Shown: piece after piece, positions 1 to 10,317 of the stretch
How the letters are laid out: the number at the start of each line of letters is the position of its first letter
How positions within the stretch are numbered: position 1 is the stretch's first letter
The notes under the pieces: model-generated
Told to the model about the DNA's origin: nothing
The model's database searches: none
Seen by the model: only the letters and a program-made list of their open reading frames with translations
Translations under genes and position numbers: made by a program
From: Pachyseris speciosa
Taxonomy: Eukaryota > Cnidaria > Anthozoa > Scleractinia > Pachyseridae
NCBI GenBank assembly: GCA_016490735.1
Contig: JAEMWC010000615.1
Coordinates: forward strand, 418,501 to 482,500
Direction of reading: 5' to 3'
Length of the DNA stretch: 64,000 nt

Positions 1-980
1 GGTTTTGACAGAACTGATTTTAACAATTTAAGGATATCAACTGATATACTGAAAGGACCTGTAGCCTTGCCAGATTTTAATCTAGAAATCTCATTTTCAG
101 TCTCAACAGACGTAGTTGTGGAAAATAAAGAAACAGTCATAAACTGGATTGCGTAGATATTCCATGGGGGTTTTAATTACTCTAGGTATTGATTTAGCTA
201 GTCCACTGCCTATAGTGGAAAAATATGTATTAAAAACGTTTGCAACCTCAGCTGGGTTAATAATATCCTGGTCATGCACTCTAAGTTTGATTTTTTTTTT
301 ACACTGGTTTGAGGTTTAAAGTTAACTATTTTTTTTATTATCACCTATGTTATCAAGGAAATAGTTGTCGTAATATTTCCTCTTAGATATTTTCAGAAGA
401 TGATTTAATTTATTCCTATAATTTTAATTTTGTATGAATGTATATAGATTTAGTCGTTACAAATTTCTTGTGTACATTATTCTTGACATATATAGATTTC
501 CTCAAAACAGGAGTAATCCAAGACTTTGAGAGTAACTTACGCTCATTCTTAGAAAGTTGCTTAACAGGATTATGTTTATCAATAATAGTAGAAATCTTGT
601 TATAGAAAGAGCAAAACATGGCTGAAGGATCAAGTTCAGATGACATGATACTTTCCCAATTGATTAACTGAAATTCACTTAACAGGTCCTGTGGAGTAAA
701 TCTTGAGTAATGTCTGCTATAAATAAAAATTCACTTAACAGGTCCTGTGGAGTAAATCTTGAGTAATGTCTGCGAGAGATGAAAATTTATCAAAAATAAG
801 AAAATTAGGCAAATGATCTGAAATGTCATAAATTATATTACCACTGATTGTGAAATGCTCTTCCCGCACCTTACAAAACGAGTTATTGATGACATCAACA
901 ACAAACAAACAATAGACAAACCGACTAATTTGACTAACAATAAAATCACGGTTTACAGTCTTCACAGCCAATAACATCAC
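1..980 (-). pseudogene. LINE (non-LTR retrotransposon) endonuclease-RT fragment
   Basis: Read on the reverse strand, broken frames give the end of an APE-type endonuclease (a SDHLP-type motif near 810-840, the usual Ser-Asp-His close of the domain). The linker before the reverse transcriptase follows at 416-646, with FYNKISTIIDKHNPVKQ. The stretch leading into the RT fingers lies near 1-300, with a SGKATGP-like segment at about 60-100. Stops and frameshifts break it, and it runs off the window start, so the catalytic RT core is not visible. The layout fits an L2/CR1-like LINE, the same broad type as the forward copy at 1.96-5.96 kb, but the two are separate insertions in opposite orientation. 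Confidence 0.7.
672..773. repeat. Tandem duplication of a ~45-bp segment inside the LINE fragment
   Basis: A 45-bp stretch beginning aattcacttaacaggtcc occurs twice, at about 672-716 and 729-773, separated by a short AT-rich spacer. It is a local duplication within the reverse-strand LINE remnant and shifts its frame. Confidence 0.85.
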
Positions 981-1084
981 GGCTTAACTGACAGACGACC
1001 AATAACATCACGACTTCGTTGCTCAATCACACCAACGGCCAGAGTACTTATACCATCTCCTGACGTTACTCAAATCGCTTGACT

Positions 1085-1123
1085 CTGATGATGACTTCCG
1101 CTCAGATTGTCGAAACATCAGTC
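1085..1123 (+). ncRNA. Hammerhead ribozyme-like motif (Penelope-type, minimal stem III)
   Basis: The catalytic core elements appear in order: CTGATGA at 1085-1091, a stem II with GAC/GTC closing pairs at 1093-1095 and 1109-1111, GAAA at 1112-1115, and a 2-bp stem III (AC/GT) around a four-base loop ending in the cleavage triplet GTC at 1121-1123. Minimal type I hammerheads of this form are known from the terminal repeats of Penelope-like elements, which are abundant in this window. I could not draw a convincing stem I from the flanks, so activity is uncertain. The nearest Penelope coding remnant (1253-1905) lies on the other strand, so the motif probably belongs to a separate insertion. Confidence 0.6.
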
Positions 1124-1252
1124 AATGTCACCACAAACAGTCCTTCTCAGGACTACAGTCACCCGGACGATCGTGCTTCACTTAGTTATGAATCACTGTC
1201 GAGAGTACTTGATAAGCTATTTTTGCTAAGGAGCGACCCGATGAAATCATTT

Positions 1253-1905
1253 CTATCCCCAAATATGTTTGTTTGTCAACGATAGGTAATGTTTCTGATT
1301 CATATTTAAAATTTTATTTGTTTTTGGTTTAATCGCTTCCACTAAATATGATGATATTAGAATCATCTTGAGTTTCCAATCCTCTGCGTGCTTTTTAATA
1401 ACGTTATTCGATTGCTGTATAGTCCTTATTGGTTGCGTAGTGCCAAGCCAAAAGATAAGTTCCATTTCCAATTGTTTACGTCTGACATTGACTCCAGCGG
1501 ATTTCCGCAAACCTCTAACAACGATGTCAGATAGACTGTGGCCGGGAGAGTTAAAGCTCGCTGTGACCGGGAAACCACTAGTGTTCTTTTGAACGCTCAG
1601 TAACTGTTCGCCGAATCATTCGCGTAGTGTGCGACCGGTCTCCCCGATATATAACTGGGGACATCGACGGCACGAGATGTAGTACACAACGTTCTCCGAC
1701 TTACAGGTAAAGTGTTCACGGATGGTGGTTGTATTCTTGGGTCCACGTACATGGACATCGGACGATGTGTAAAAGCAAGTGCGGCAGCGGAGATGTTGAC
1801 CTGCGGAAGTTCCTGGTATCTCTGTCTGAGACCTGTCAGAGGTGTGTACACTGGTGACACTGCAATATGGCCGCCGGTGATAGAGTTTTGACCAGCGCAA
1901 TCCAT
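1253..1905 (-). pseudogene. Penelope-like element, GIY-YIG endonuclease C-terminal fragment
   Basis: The reverse strand at 1616-1900 encodes a CxxC-bearing segment followed by VVYYISCRRCPQLYIGETG. This is the cysteine-linked GIY-YIG nuclease signature that ends Penelope-like retroelement proteins. The conserved tail (LSDIVVRGLRKSAG and further residues to about 1440, then 1253) continues after a frameshift near 1600. The reverse transcriptase part is absent here. The family copies RNA into the genome and nicks with the GIY-YIG domain. This copy is truncated and frameshifted, so it is a dead remnant. Confidence 0.8.
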
Positions 1906-1987
1906 TACCTTCTTCCGTTAACTAGTGATTTGTTGTAAGTTTTTGACTTTGCTATTCATTGCCTTACAGTTAAGTGATCCATTTATC

Positions 1988-2699
1988 ATGCTGACGCGAA
2001 ATGCTAAAAGCTCTATGAACTCTACTGGAAAGGACGCCAACACTGGAAAAGACGCTGATCCTTCCAACACTGAGTTCGTTTCTCTAGCGACCCTGAGAAA
2101 GATGCTCCAGATACAGGAGCGGATGTTTAAGAACATGTTTGTCTTCCGTAAATACAGGAATTGACAAGGTTGTCAAATCTGTCGCGGAATTGAAAGCGAG
2201 CCTGGAATATTCACAACAAGATATCGACGACTTAAAGGAAGCTGCGGACGCCATAGACGACATGGACGAAGAACTTGAGGACATCCAACGTGGCTTACAT
2301 AATCATGAAGAAAAAATGAAATACCTCGAGAATCAAAGCCGAAGAAATCATGTCCGTATAAATGGAATTCCCGAAGAAAACAACGAGACCTGGCTGAATA
2401 CTGAAACAAAGGCGAAGGAAGTGCTTCAGGAAAAGCTAAACTTGAGTTTTGAACCGGTGATTGAGCGAGTACATCGCACTGGAGCAAGGTCAAGACCAGG
2501 TGCTGCTGATGGTATCAACAGACGTCCAAGAGCCATAGTGTGTCGTTTACGTGACTGGAAGCAAAAGGATGAAATTCTTAGAGCCGCCCGAAGGATGAAA
2601 CCGCCTGGTATATTTGTGAACGAAGACCTCGCAAACGAGACTATGGAAAAGCCGAAAGCGCAGCTTGATAAACTCAAGGAGGCCAAAATAAAGAGCTAG
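1988..2699 (+). pseudogene. LINE ORF1 protein (coiled coil plus RNA-binding region)
   Basis: The ATG at 1988 opens a frame that shifts near 2135 into a second frame running to the stop at 2699. The product starts with a Ser/Thr/Asp-rich leader. It then has an acidic coiled coil (heptad-like DIDDLKEAADAIDDMDEEL near 2225-2285) and an RRM-like region with LENQSRRNHVRINGIPE at about 2320-2370. A basic C-terminal region contains VIERVHRTG. This is the order seen in L1-like ORF1 proteins (transposase_22 type), which trimerise and bind the element RNA. One frameshift separates it from an intact gene. It lies about 140 bp upstream of ORF2. Confidence 0.75.
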
Positions 2700-2841
2700 G
2701 AAAATGGCATATTTTGTGTTGGACAGACTTGTTATAAAGGACAGACGAAGAGTAGAGTCCAGCTAAGTTCTTTTTCCATTTTTTTTAATTAATTTATTTT
2801 TTTATTTACTTACTTCTTTCTTATCCACTTAGTAACGATAA

Positions 2842-5649
2842 TATGTCCGTTAATGCTTTACCGTTTAGTCACTTGGATGATATTGAATTTGCTGAATTTT
2901 GCTGAATTTATGAATTCAGAAATGGACCTGTTCGTTTCGATCCTGAGGGACTATCAAACTTATCTATAAATCCTTCGACTTGTGATTTTGAACGGTTTTT
3001 AGTTCGGTCTGATGACCTAGACCCTGACGTACATTTCAAAATTGACGGTGGATGTTCTTATTATGTAGAAGATAAACTTAACGATACTCTCCAAAATGAA
3101 ACCGTGATCAGTCGTGAACAATCGAACCACCTTTCGTTTTTCCATCTTAACATTCGTAGCCTTCAAAATAAGGTTGATGAATTATCGACTCTTCTATCCA
3201 CCCTAAATGTAAAATTTTCCGTTGTTGGAATAACTGAAACCTGGTTACAGGATTCATCACTTGGAGTCAACATTGATGGTTACAATTTTGTTTACAAAAA
3301 TCGCTCCGCCAAATCGGATGGAGTTGTTGGTTTGTATGTGTCAGTCAACCTTGATTTTAGAATTCTCACTGATATTGATGCTTATGAAGATGAGGTGATG
3401 GAATCATTGCTCATAGAGATCATTCGACCCCATGAGAGAAACGTTGTTGTTGGTATAACTTATCGCCCTCCTAATCAAAATGTAAATGATTTCGTGATTA
3501 GAATGAACGACGTATTAGGGAAAATATCTCAGGACAACGAAATATGCTATTTAATGGAAGATTTTAATTTGAATTTCCTGAACAACCAAAATCACAACGC
3601 CACTTGGGAATTCTTAGATGGCCTGTATTCTCATATGTTTTTTCCCTTAATTACGCTTCCTTCTCGAATTACTTCTCATACTCCTACTCTGACCGACAAC
3701 ATTTTTTCCATCCATGTCGAGCATAGTTATTGGAGGTCCGGATTCTTAATAACTGACATTTCGGACGATTTGCATGCGTACCCATCAACGCCGAGAAAGT
3801 TTATTTGTCCGCGACAAGAGCGAGAAAAATATATCCAACCTCTTAGAGCAGTTAGATTGTATTGACTGGACTAACCTCGACAGGTATAGTGATCCTAAAA
3901 TCTGCTATAGTAAATTTTTCTAGCGATACACTAAAACTTACGAAACACATTTCCCTTTGAAGAAATTGAAACGCTGCCTTCATCCGAGGAGGCCATAGAT
4001 ATCTCGGGGCCTACTTAAATCTATAAAGCAGAAAAATAATTTATACAAGCAGTATCTTTCAAACCCTTCTCCTCAGAAGGAATTGAAATATAAAACATAT
4101 AAGAACAAATTCAATCACTCCTTAAGAATTGCGAAACGCTTATATTACCATAAGAAGTTAAACGAGTCAAAATCTAATATGAGAGCCACTAAACAGAAAG
4201 AAATTGAGACGTAGACCCAACCCTGTTTTCAAGGGTGATGACCAAGAAATTTCTGACCCAATGGAGATTGCAAATCGATTCTGCTATTACTTCAGTAATA
4301 TTGGACCAAACCTTGCCAAACGGATTCAATCTGCCACTTCGCATAAAAATTTTCTTTTTGGTGATTTCCCTCAGTCTATGTTCCTAAATTTAGCAACTCA
4401 GGAGGAGATTGTAGACATAGCATGTAAGTTCCCGGCGGAAAAATCGGCAGGGTATGACAACATTCCCATGTCTATTATGAAACAATCTATTAGAATCATT
4501 TCCTCTCCGTTAACACACATTGTAAATCTCTCTAATATTCACGGTATCGTTCCGAATGAATTGAAAAATCAGGTGACAAAGCTCTCTTCAGTAATTACAG
4601 ACCTATTTCAATTCTACCCTGCTTTTCAAAGTTTTTGGAGTGAATAATCTACAACCGTATCATAAATTATCTTAATGACTTCGATATCCTTTCTGATATG
4701 GCTTTAGAAAAAATCGTTCCCCTAGCCTTGCGCTTATCGATTTGTGCGACAAAATATCTTCTGCTTTTTCTTATTGGAGTATTTTTAGATCTTTCGAAAG
4801 CATTTGACAAGGTAATCATGTCATCCTTTTTGACAAACTCGAGCATTATGGGATCCGTACTCTGGCACTTGAATGGGTAAAAATTTATTTTTCCTAGAGG
4901 AAACAGTTTGTCGAATTTAACAATGTTAGGTCTTACCCACAGGGGATTTCCTGTGGGGTGCATCAAGGCTCTATTCTTGGCAAAAAAAGCAATCGTTTGA
5001 ATTTCAAGTTTTTATAAACGAGAAGTCTATCCTTCGTGTGTCTGAAACCATGTTCTTGGGTGTCTTTCTAGATGATAATCTGACCTGGAAACCTCACATA
5101 TCTTTATTAGCTAGTAAATTATCAAAATCCATAGGAATCATTCATAAATCAGGGCTTTTTCTCTCAACTCAATCTCTTCGTACTTTGTACAGTTCAATGA
5201 TACTTCCATATTTATAATATTCCAATCTAGCTTGGGGTGGCACCTATAAAGCGAACCTTCAAAGAATTAATTGTAATCTTACAAAAACGCGTGCTAAGAA
5301 TAGTGAACAACTCTACGTACGATGCCAACACTAGTCCCATCTTTAAGGAGCGTAAACTTTCAAAATTTCACTATATCCATTCGTTTCAATTAGGTCTTTT
5401 TATGTTTTCAGTCCAGAACTCTACACTCCTTTCCAAATTCAAAAACCTCTTCCTAACAAACAGTCAAATACATAATTATAATACTAGAAATGCCCACTCT
5501 TTTCGTTTGCCACTATGCAGAACGAACACCAGACAGTTTATTTCCAAGGTCCAAAGTTTTATAATTCGCTGAATTCTACTATAACTGGTTCGTTTTCCTC
5601 CGCTTCGTTTAAAAGAAAGCTTAAAGAATTCCTTCTTAGTAAATATTAG
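2842..5649 (+). pseudogene. LINE ORF2: APE endonuclease and reverse transcriptase, lacking YxDD
   Basis: The likely start is the ATG at 2842, soon broken by a small direct duplication (tgctgaattt) near 2890. The endonuclease spans about 3104-3790, with FHLNIRSLQNKVDEL, ITETWL, a YRPP motif, EDFNLN in place of the usual GDFN, and a degraded SDH near 3760. RT pieces follow: fingers at 4204-4647 (AGYDNIP), motif A FLDLSKAFD near 4780, and a motif B glycine-rich loop near 4954-4980. At about 4983 the sequence jumps directly to the region after the palm, FLGVFLDDNLTW near 5055, so the YxDD active site is deleted. The C-terminal thumb region continues to about 5649. Many stops are present. Confidence 0.8.
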
Positions 5650-5920
5650 CTTCAGCATGGCTCAAACTAAATTTTTAGATTAATTAAAATAACATGTATG
5701 TGTGTGTGCGTGTCCGTGTGTGTGTAAGCCGCGGTCAAAGCTAAGTTAGCCATCATAAGCCCATACTGTAATTATTATATCAAGACTAGTTTATCCTAAG
5801 TTGAGGAGACATGACTCATTATAAGCCTCGTGGTTTCTTTCGGGTCTCCTCGCCATTACTTTTTTTCTTTAATCCCATATTATTTCCAACTTGTGTCGTA
5901 AATGTTGTATATATGGCAAA

Positions 5921-5956
5921 TAATTAATTAATTAATTAATTAATTAATTAATTAAT
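5921..5956 (+). repeat. (TTAA)n microsatellite tail of the LINE
   Basis: Nine units of taat/ttaa follow the LINE 3' UTR directly and mark its 3' end. Confidence 0.9.
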
Positions 5957-6039
5957 CTCTCAGGCTGCGATCACGTCGATGTGCAACTACAGGTGGAGCT
6001 GGAAAGATTGCTGCAGTAGCAGGGTCACTCGTCAGGATG

Positions 6040-6255
6040 CTAAAGTTGCTGAGCAGAATGTGCTTCATACGCGAACTCAAGGTAGAAAAAGGCCGTCATT
6101 TCTTGACATTTCTGTAGAAAACCATTATCCTCGGAGCAGAGACGGCGAGGACGCAAAAACTGGGAGTATGGAATACCGTTTTTGCAGTGCAGAGAATGAG
6201 AGCAGGTGTAGTGTAGGTAGTTGTGGGTGTCGATGTCTAACCATGCTTTGAGCAA
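6040..6255 (-). pseudogene. Penelope-like element reverse transcriptase fragment
   Basis: The reverse frame holds DTHNYLHYTCSHSLHCKNG, then IPYSQFLRPRRLCSED. This is the block found just after the RT palm in Penelope-like proteins (substrate-binding part of the RT thumb). Only about 70 codons remain and no catalytic residues are present. It lies directly beyond the LINE tail and is one of four Penelope remains in the window. Confidence 0.75.
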
Positions 6256-6730
6256 CTCAGCCCTGGCAGTTGGGCTTGCAGGCTGGTGGGCTGGCGCAAT
6301 GACGATTGGGTGAGCAGGCGGGCGGGCAGGTGAGTGAGGTAGTGAGTGGTTTGGTTGGTTGGTTAGTTAGCTACTTTATGTCTGTATTTCCCAGGTAAAA
6401 CCATACTTTGAGGGGTAGCAGTACTAAATGTCCAACCACCAAATTAAAAAGTCATAAGTGCGTTAAAAAGTGCATAAGTGCGTTTTATGAATTGTTTAAC
6501 GACGTCATAATCATTCTATAATTAAAAATACCATTTAAGAGGACTGATAAAAGTTCATGGTAGCATATATGTAATTATCTTAATTTGTGCGCGATTTTAT
6601 TTCTTATATTAGATCACGTAGTGCAAATCGGAGGCCGATTATCAGGCAATATACCCCGCCCGCGTTGATATTTGTCCTCCGATTTTTCTGTCGCAAAAAA
6701 AGACAAAACGAAGCCAGTCTTTATAAATTT
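6256..6730. other. Non-coding stretch with G-rich simple sequence
   Basis: Repeated ggcgggcag, gtgag and ggttggttggtta tracts occupy about 6290-6370. The remainder is AT-rich with a short duplication of aagtgcgtt near 6450-6485. No gene was recognised. Confidence 0.6.
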
Positions 6731-6731
6731 C

Positions 6732-6934
6732 CAAATAGTGGAACAGAGAATTAACTCTGAAGTGTAAATTAAAGTGCTACTTAAATCCATGAATAAACCA
6801 CTGGGCGTTAGCCCTAGTAAAGGGAAACAGGGAACCACACGAGGCAAAGAAAAAATCTTTTGACCTCGGTGGGAATCGAACCCACGACCTCCGGATTAGA
6901 TCTACCGTTACTCTGCCGACTGAGCTACAAGGTC
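6732..6934 (-). repeat. tRNA-headed SINE, copy 1
   Basis: On the reverse strand a tRNA-like head (6934 to 6862) is followed by a body of about 130 bp reaching 6732. The 165-bp part from 6732 to 6896 recurs almost unchanged 298 bp downstream at 7030-7194. A tRNA head plus an unrelated tail is the SINE design, with an internal Pol III promoter. Reads of the body as protein (for example MPRVVPCFPLLGL) are not meaningful. Confidence 0.65.
6862..6934 (-). tRNA. tRNA-like sequence (SINE head, probably not a functional tRNA)
   Basis: Seventy-three bases fold with a 7-bp acceptor stem (GACCTTG with CGAGGTC), a D arm (GCTC with GAGT) and a perfect T arm with the B box GGTTCGATTCC. The anticodon arm pairs only at CGG/CCG and leaves a ten-base loop, so a canonical anticodon is not defined. 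The degenerate arm and the presence of a truncated copy at 7161-7194 argue for a SINE promoter and against a working tRNA gene. Confidence 0.5.
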
Positions 6935-7029
6935 GCACAGAGAAAGTCGGGGACGATTTTAGATGGTGGATCACGGCAAAGAGAAAGTAAGGGTACATAT
7001 GAATGTTGTGCCGCGTAGCACTAGGAACA

Positions 7030-7194
7030 CAAATAGTGGAACAGAGAATTAACTCTGAAGTGTAAATTAAAGTGCTACTTAAACCCATGAATAACCCACT
7101 GGGCGTTAGCCCTAGTAAAGGAAAACAGGGAACCACACGAGGCAAAGAAAAAATCTTTTGACCTCGGTGGGAATCGAACCCACGACCTCCGGAT
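7030..7194 (-). repeat. tRNA-headed SINE, copy 2 (5'-truncated)
   Basis: Nearly identical to 6732-6896. The homology stops inside the tRNA-like head after the T arm and part of the variable region, so the acceptor and D arms are missing. Same orientation as copy 1, spacing 298 bp. Confidence 0.8.
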
Positions 7195-7702
7195 AAATTT
7201 CCTTCAATTTCAAATGAAAGAATCCAATCACAGCTTCAATAAGCTAAACTCGACCAATCAATTCAGCTGCTTATGTCATTTCCAATGGTCTTCAGATCAC
7301 TTTTATCGACATTTTTAACTTTCAACTGTGTATACGCGTTACGAAAATTAAAGAGACTATGTCAGCTGTGGCACTTGCGAAGTAGAGACCGGCAGGCACT
7401 AATTTTTGCATACAGCTCATGACAGCAGTCTGGCTTCGCACGGACGCCCGCCATTGTTTCTCACGCGTCCACAACACATTTATACAAAGAGGAGAGAAGA
7501 ATTTACCAGCCTTTTTTTTTTTTTCAAAATCATGGAAATTGACGTCGCTGTCTTCGAAAGTGCGTCTAGTGTGGTGTGATTAGCCTGCTTGTTTGCGTTG
7601 TATGTTGTCTGACGTGAGTACTGCTGTCATTTTTCGTCGGATCGATTGAGGCAAACACTTTTTTGATGACAGTGACTTACTTTGCTTTTCTTTGGTTTTT
7701 AG
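7195..7702. other. Intergenic sequence upstream of the CXC-like exon
   Basis: AT-rich sequence with a T tract at 7510-7524 and no recognisable coding potential. It could hold an upstream exon or promoter of the exon at 7703, but I see no decisive signal. Confidence 0.4.
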
Positions 7703-7843
7703 GCCGATCCTTGCAGCTGCAAGAATACTTGTTCTCGAAAAACTACCTCACAAACCAATGGTTGCCCCTGTAAAACTGCAAAAGTGCATTGCACCAATTT
7801 ACGTACTCGTGGCACGAAGAAAAAGTCATGTCACAACCAGACG
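7703..7843 (+). CDS. Cysteine-rich (CXC-type) exon
   Basis: A 47-codon open segment is bounded by an acceptor (tggtttttag) and a donor (ACG|gtaagc). It carries seven cysteines spaced as PCSC, TC, NGCPC, VHC and SC, with the block TSQTNGCPCKTAKVHC. This resembles the CXC / tesmin-like cysteine-rich DNA-binding motif and related short cysteine modules found in transposon-linked genes. Two positions where cysteines are common in such repeats read Arg (LRTRGTKKK), so this copy may be decayed. Neighbouring exons were not found. Function would be metal-stabilised DNA binding if the family call is right. Confidence 0.5.
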
Positions 7844-7856
7844 GTAAGCTTGAAGG

Positions 7857-8060
7857 TCTCATCAAATGCAAAGCATCGAAGAAGATGCCCCGCGAACTTG
7901 GAATCGGTGGAATAACCGCACTTCAATTTCGCCGAGACCAAAGAAGAATAAATTAACCAAATCCTCCGATGACCCCGTTCGCAAACTTTGCGTCTGATGG
8001 CATTGCTGTCGTAAATTCTCTTTCGTCCGCTGCCAGCACGACGACCGCCACTAGTAGACA
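7857..8060 (-). pseudogene. Short N-terminal fragment of an unrecognised basic protein
   Basis: The ATG at 8060 opens a frame beginning with a Ser/Gly/Arg-rich basic leader (GGRRAGSGRKR). It continues with a segment containing RRIWLIYSSLVSAKL and STDSKFAGHLLR. A basic leader followed by a W-to-HLL block of this kind occurs in N-termini of several cnidarian transposon-linked proteins, which is the only basis for calling it. It faces the CXC-like exon tail to tail. Confidence 0.3.
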
Positions 8061-8228
8061 TCACAATTCTACGAAAATAATTCTTCCAAAGCCAAATCTC
8101 AAAAATATATCGCTGCAAACACCGTCTGTATTTACTTAAGAGTGATTGTGAGAAAAACCTTCCTCAATTTTCCTCAGGATTAACGCGATTCAAACAGATG
8201 AAATCGGTTACTTGGAACCTTCGACAGG

Positions 8229-8261
8229 ATTTGAAAACGTTGGGCCAACGTTTTCAAATCT
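8229..8261. repeat. Near-perfect 33-bp palindrome
   Basis: Arms GATTTGAAAACGTTGG and CCAACGTTTTCAAATC meet with almost no loop. This is probably the centre of a small fold-back element; its ends are not clear. Confidence 0.8.
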
Positions 8262-8399
8262 TTCTGACCAACTCGCGCAAGCGCGTTGGATGATATAGTC
8301 CCTTTAATCAGAGGGTTATTAATTAAATAAACCCATTTCTGGTTTGCTAGTATATTGGAGAATATTTTCCTTGGCTGATAGACTGTCCTCAAAAATTTC

Positions 8400-9187
8400 G
8401 ACGCTTCTCGGCCTACTGTTCATTTTTCGGACAATCTATCAGCGGCAGACATTATCCTCTGATATACCAGCCGCCGAAAGAGTTTGATTTACTAAATATG
8501 AATGATTTTACGGTCTATAACATAGATATCATGATACTGTTTAGGATGGAAATGATTCTTCATTTTGTTAAAAGAATTATCAGGACATATTTTAGATGTG
8601 GCATAACCTACCTTCTTAAATATTCAATAACTAGAAAATCACTTTAACCGCTGAGATGCCGCCTGCTGTACTGACTGTAGAGCAAAGTCAATGAACATAT
8701 TTCTTGTTTTCTTTCTCGTGTGACTGATCGAAGAAAAATCCATTTCCTGACTCGTAAATTACACCTTGTATTGTGACGAGGAATCCCCTCTTCAGGCAAA
8801 TATTTCTATTACTGGAAACATAATGTGCAGCTGGGTGGCACAGGGTAAACAATTTAAAAGGGGGACAAAACTTATGCAGGTTCAATCTATTTTTGTAATT
8901 CTTTGCTATATTTAAGACCAGTAGTCGCATATAGACAATATTTCAACAATTTTCTAACTTGGAAGCATTAAAATCGAAGTCGATTTTTAGTTCAATAGCC
9001 AAACTTCACAAGACGTATCTCAACGTTTTGGTCCCTACCCTTTGGATCGTAATCTGATTTTTCATTTCATTTCACGTCTACCGTAATTGTTAAAAGCCTG
9101 TTAGTCCAAAGGCGTATGCATAGTGATATCGCATTACATTACTATTCACATAAATTGATGAAAGTAATGGAGTAAAGCTCATAATAC
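8400..9187. other. AT-rich stretch without recognised genes
   Basis: Only short open frames with no familiar motifs are present. It may be intron of the reverse-strand host gene if the exon call at 9188-9279 is right. Confidence 0.4.
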
Positions 9188-9279
9188 CTGATTTTTGATT
9201 TCTCACGAAGCGAGCGGTGATGCGGATCAGTGACACTCTTGCATACACGAATTGGCTGACTATCCGTAATGACGACAAC
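9188..9279 (-). CDS. Possible exon of the reverse-strand host gene (start of a VWD-like segment)
   Basis: On the reverse strand an acceptor (ttgtcag) precedes about 30 codons and a donor (CAG|gtatta) follows. The reading frame, phase 0 at its start and compatible with the phase-0 end of the exon at 13,447-13,764, includes VCKSVTDPHHRS. A C-x-S-x-x-D-P-H run is typical of the beginning of von Willebrand D domains. The next residues do not follow the usual TFDG pattern, so the exon may be mispredicted or decayed. Confidence 0.35.
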
Positions 9280-10280
9280 CTGACAAAGAAAAAAGTAAAA
9301 CGACGAGGGTAATATCATGAAGGGTTTAAGTCATCGTGGTTAATGATGATGCCCCCTTTAGCCTTACGACTGCGCGTGACGGTCAACTTTACCGCTTGAC
9401 TTCCAGAGTAAATAGCGCCGAGTATCATCATTGCGTTTTGAAACGGCGAAGCTGTAAGTTCGATGAATCCATATATATCTAACGTGTTCTTTAATCTGTT
9501 CATGCATTAATTTCCCCATTTCCTAATATAGACCTTACTAAACACGCTAATATTAATGCTGCACATTTCTTCTTGTTGTTTTGCTGGATAGACAGAGTTC
9601 TTAGGTCAAACAGGTGTGATCTTAGAGTTGTCACATCTAAAATCAGTCCTTATGGCTTGCTACTATAGGCAAAAGCGAAGAGCATCTGATAAGCTTTTCT
9701 TGTAAAGTTTTGAGTTTACTAAAACACCATCCCTCGAAGACTAACCGTCACAGGTGAGAAACAACAGACCATATAAGGCTTGAAAGATCCACCAAACTGA
9801 TTTCTTTCGGCAAAGGTCGTGCCACTGAGTGCAGTGCTGAACGAGAACATTCACCAAGAAAATATGGAATCTAACAGTGATTGACAAAGTTCCATACTTC
9901 GTCACTTGGACGACGGAACGAACGATTTGCGAACGATCACACCTGATTCAGTTACGCAAGCAACGTCAGAGGAATACTACAACAACTCTGGTTCAACAAC
10001 CTCTGCAAAGATATTGCCCTTGTTTCGAGCGAACTCCCCGCTGAACACACAAGTGGCCACATGCAAGCAAACGCAATTAGATCTGTGCTAATATTCCTTT
10101 GTTTGCCTTAAGAATGCTCTAAATATAGAAATTGTCACGGCGTTTGAGGCGGGAAGGAGATCGAGATATGTAAAGTAAACAATACGTTTTACATATTAAA
10201 TTTTGTCAAACTTCACCGTTGCCTGGATTAACGTTTTTACTTAAGATGCATTGCGACAGAAGGAACTGAAGTACAGTCCG
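9280..10280. other. Stretch without recognised genes
   Basis: Short frames at 9315-9503 (reverse) and 9906-10091 (forward) show no motif I can place. Probably intronic. Confidence 0.4.
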
Positions 10281-10317
10281 TTCCGCTTAGGGCTCTTGTC
10301 GTCTTGGCAAGCGCATA

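Larger units (their letters stand above)
1960..5956 (+). mobile_element. Nearly full-length L2/CR1-like LINE with (TTAA)n tail
   Basis: Two successive forward reading frames (ORF1 at 1988-2699, ORF2 at 2842-5649) are followed by a 3' UTR with a short GT tract. The element ends in a (TTAA)n microsatellite at 5921-5956. A microsatellite tail instead of poly(A) is typical of L2/CR1-type LINEs. ORF2 has lost the segment with the catalytic YxDD box, so the copy cannot be autonomous. The 5' boundary is approximate. Confidence 0.8.

Noticed and set aside
6862..6934. A functional tRNA gene
   Set aside because: The anticodon arm does not pair properly and a truncated copy with the same downstream body exists nearby, so a SINE head is more likely.
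6614..7145. Two similar reverse frames starting MPRVVPCFPLLGLTPSG
   Set aside because: They come from the duplicated SINE body and tRNA-like head, not from genes.
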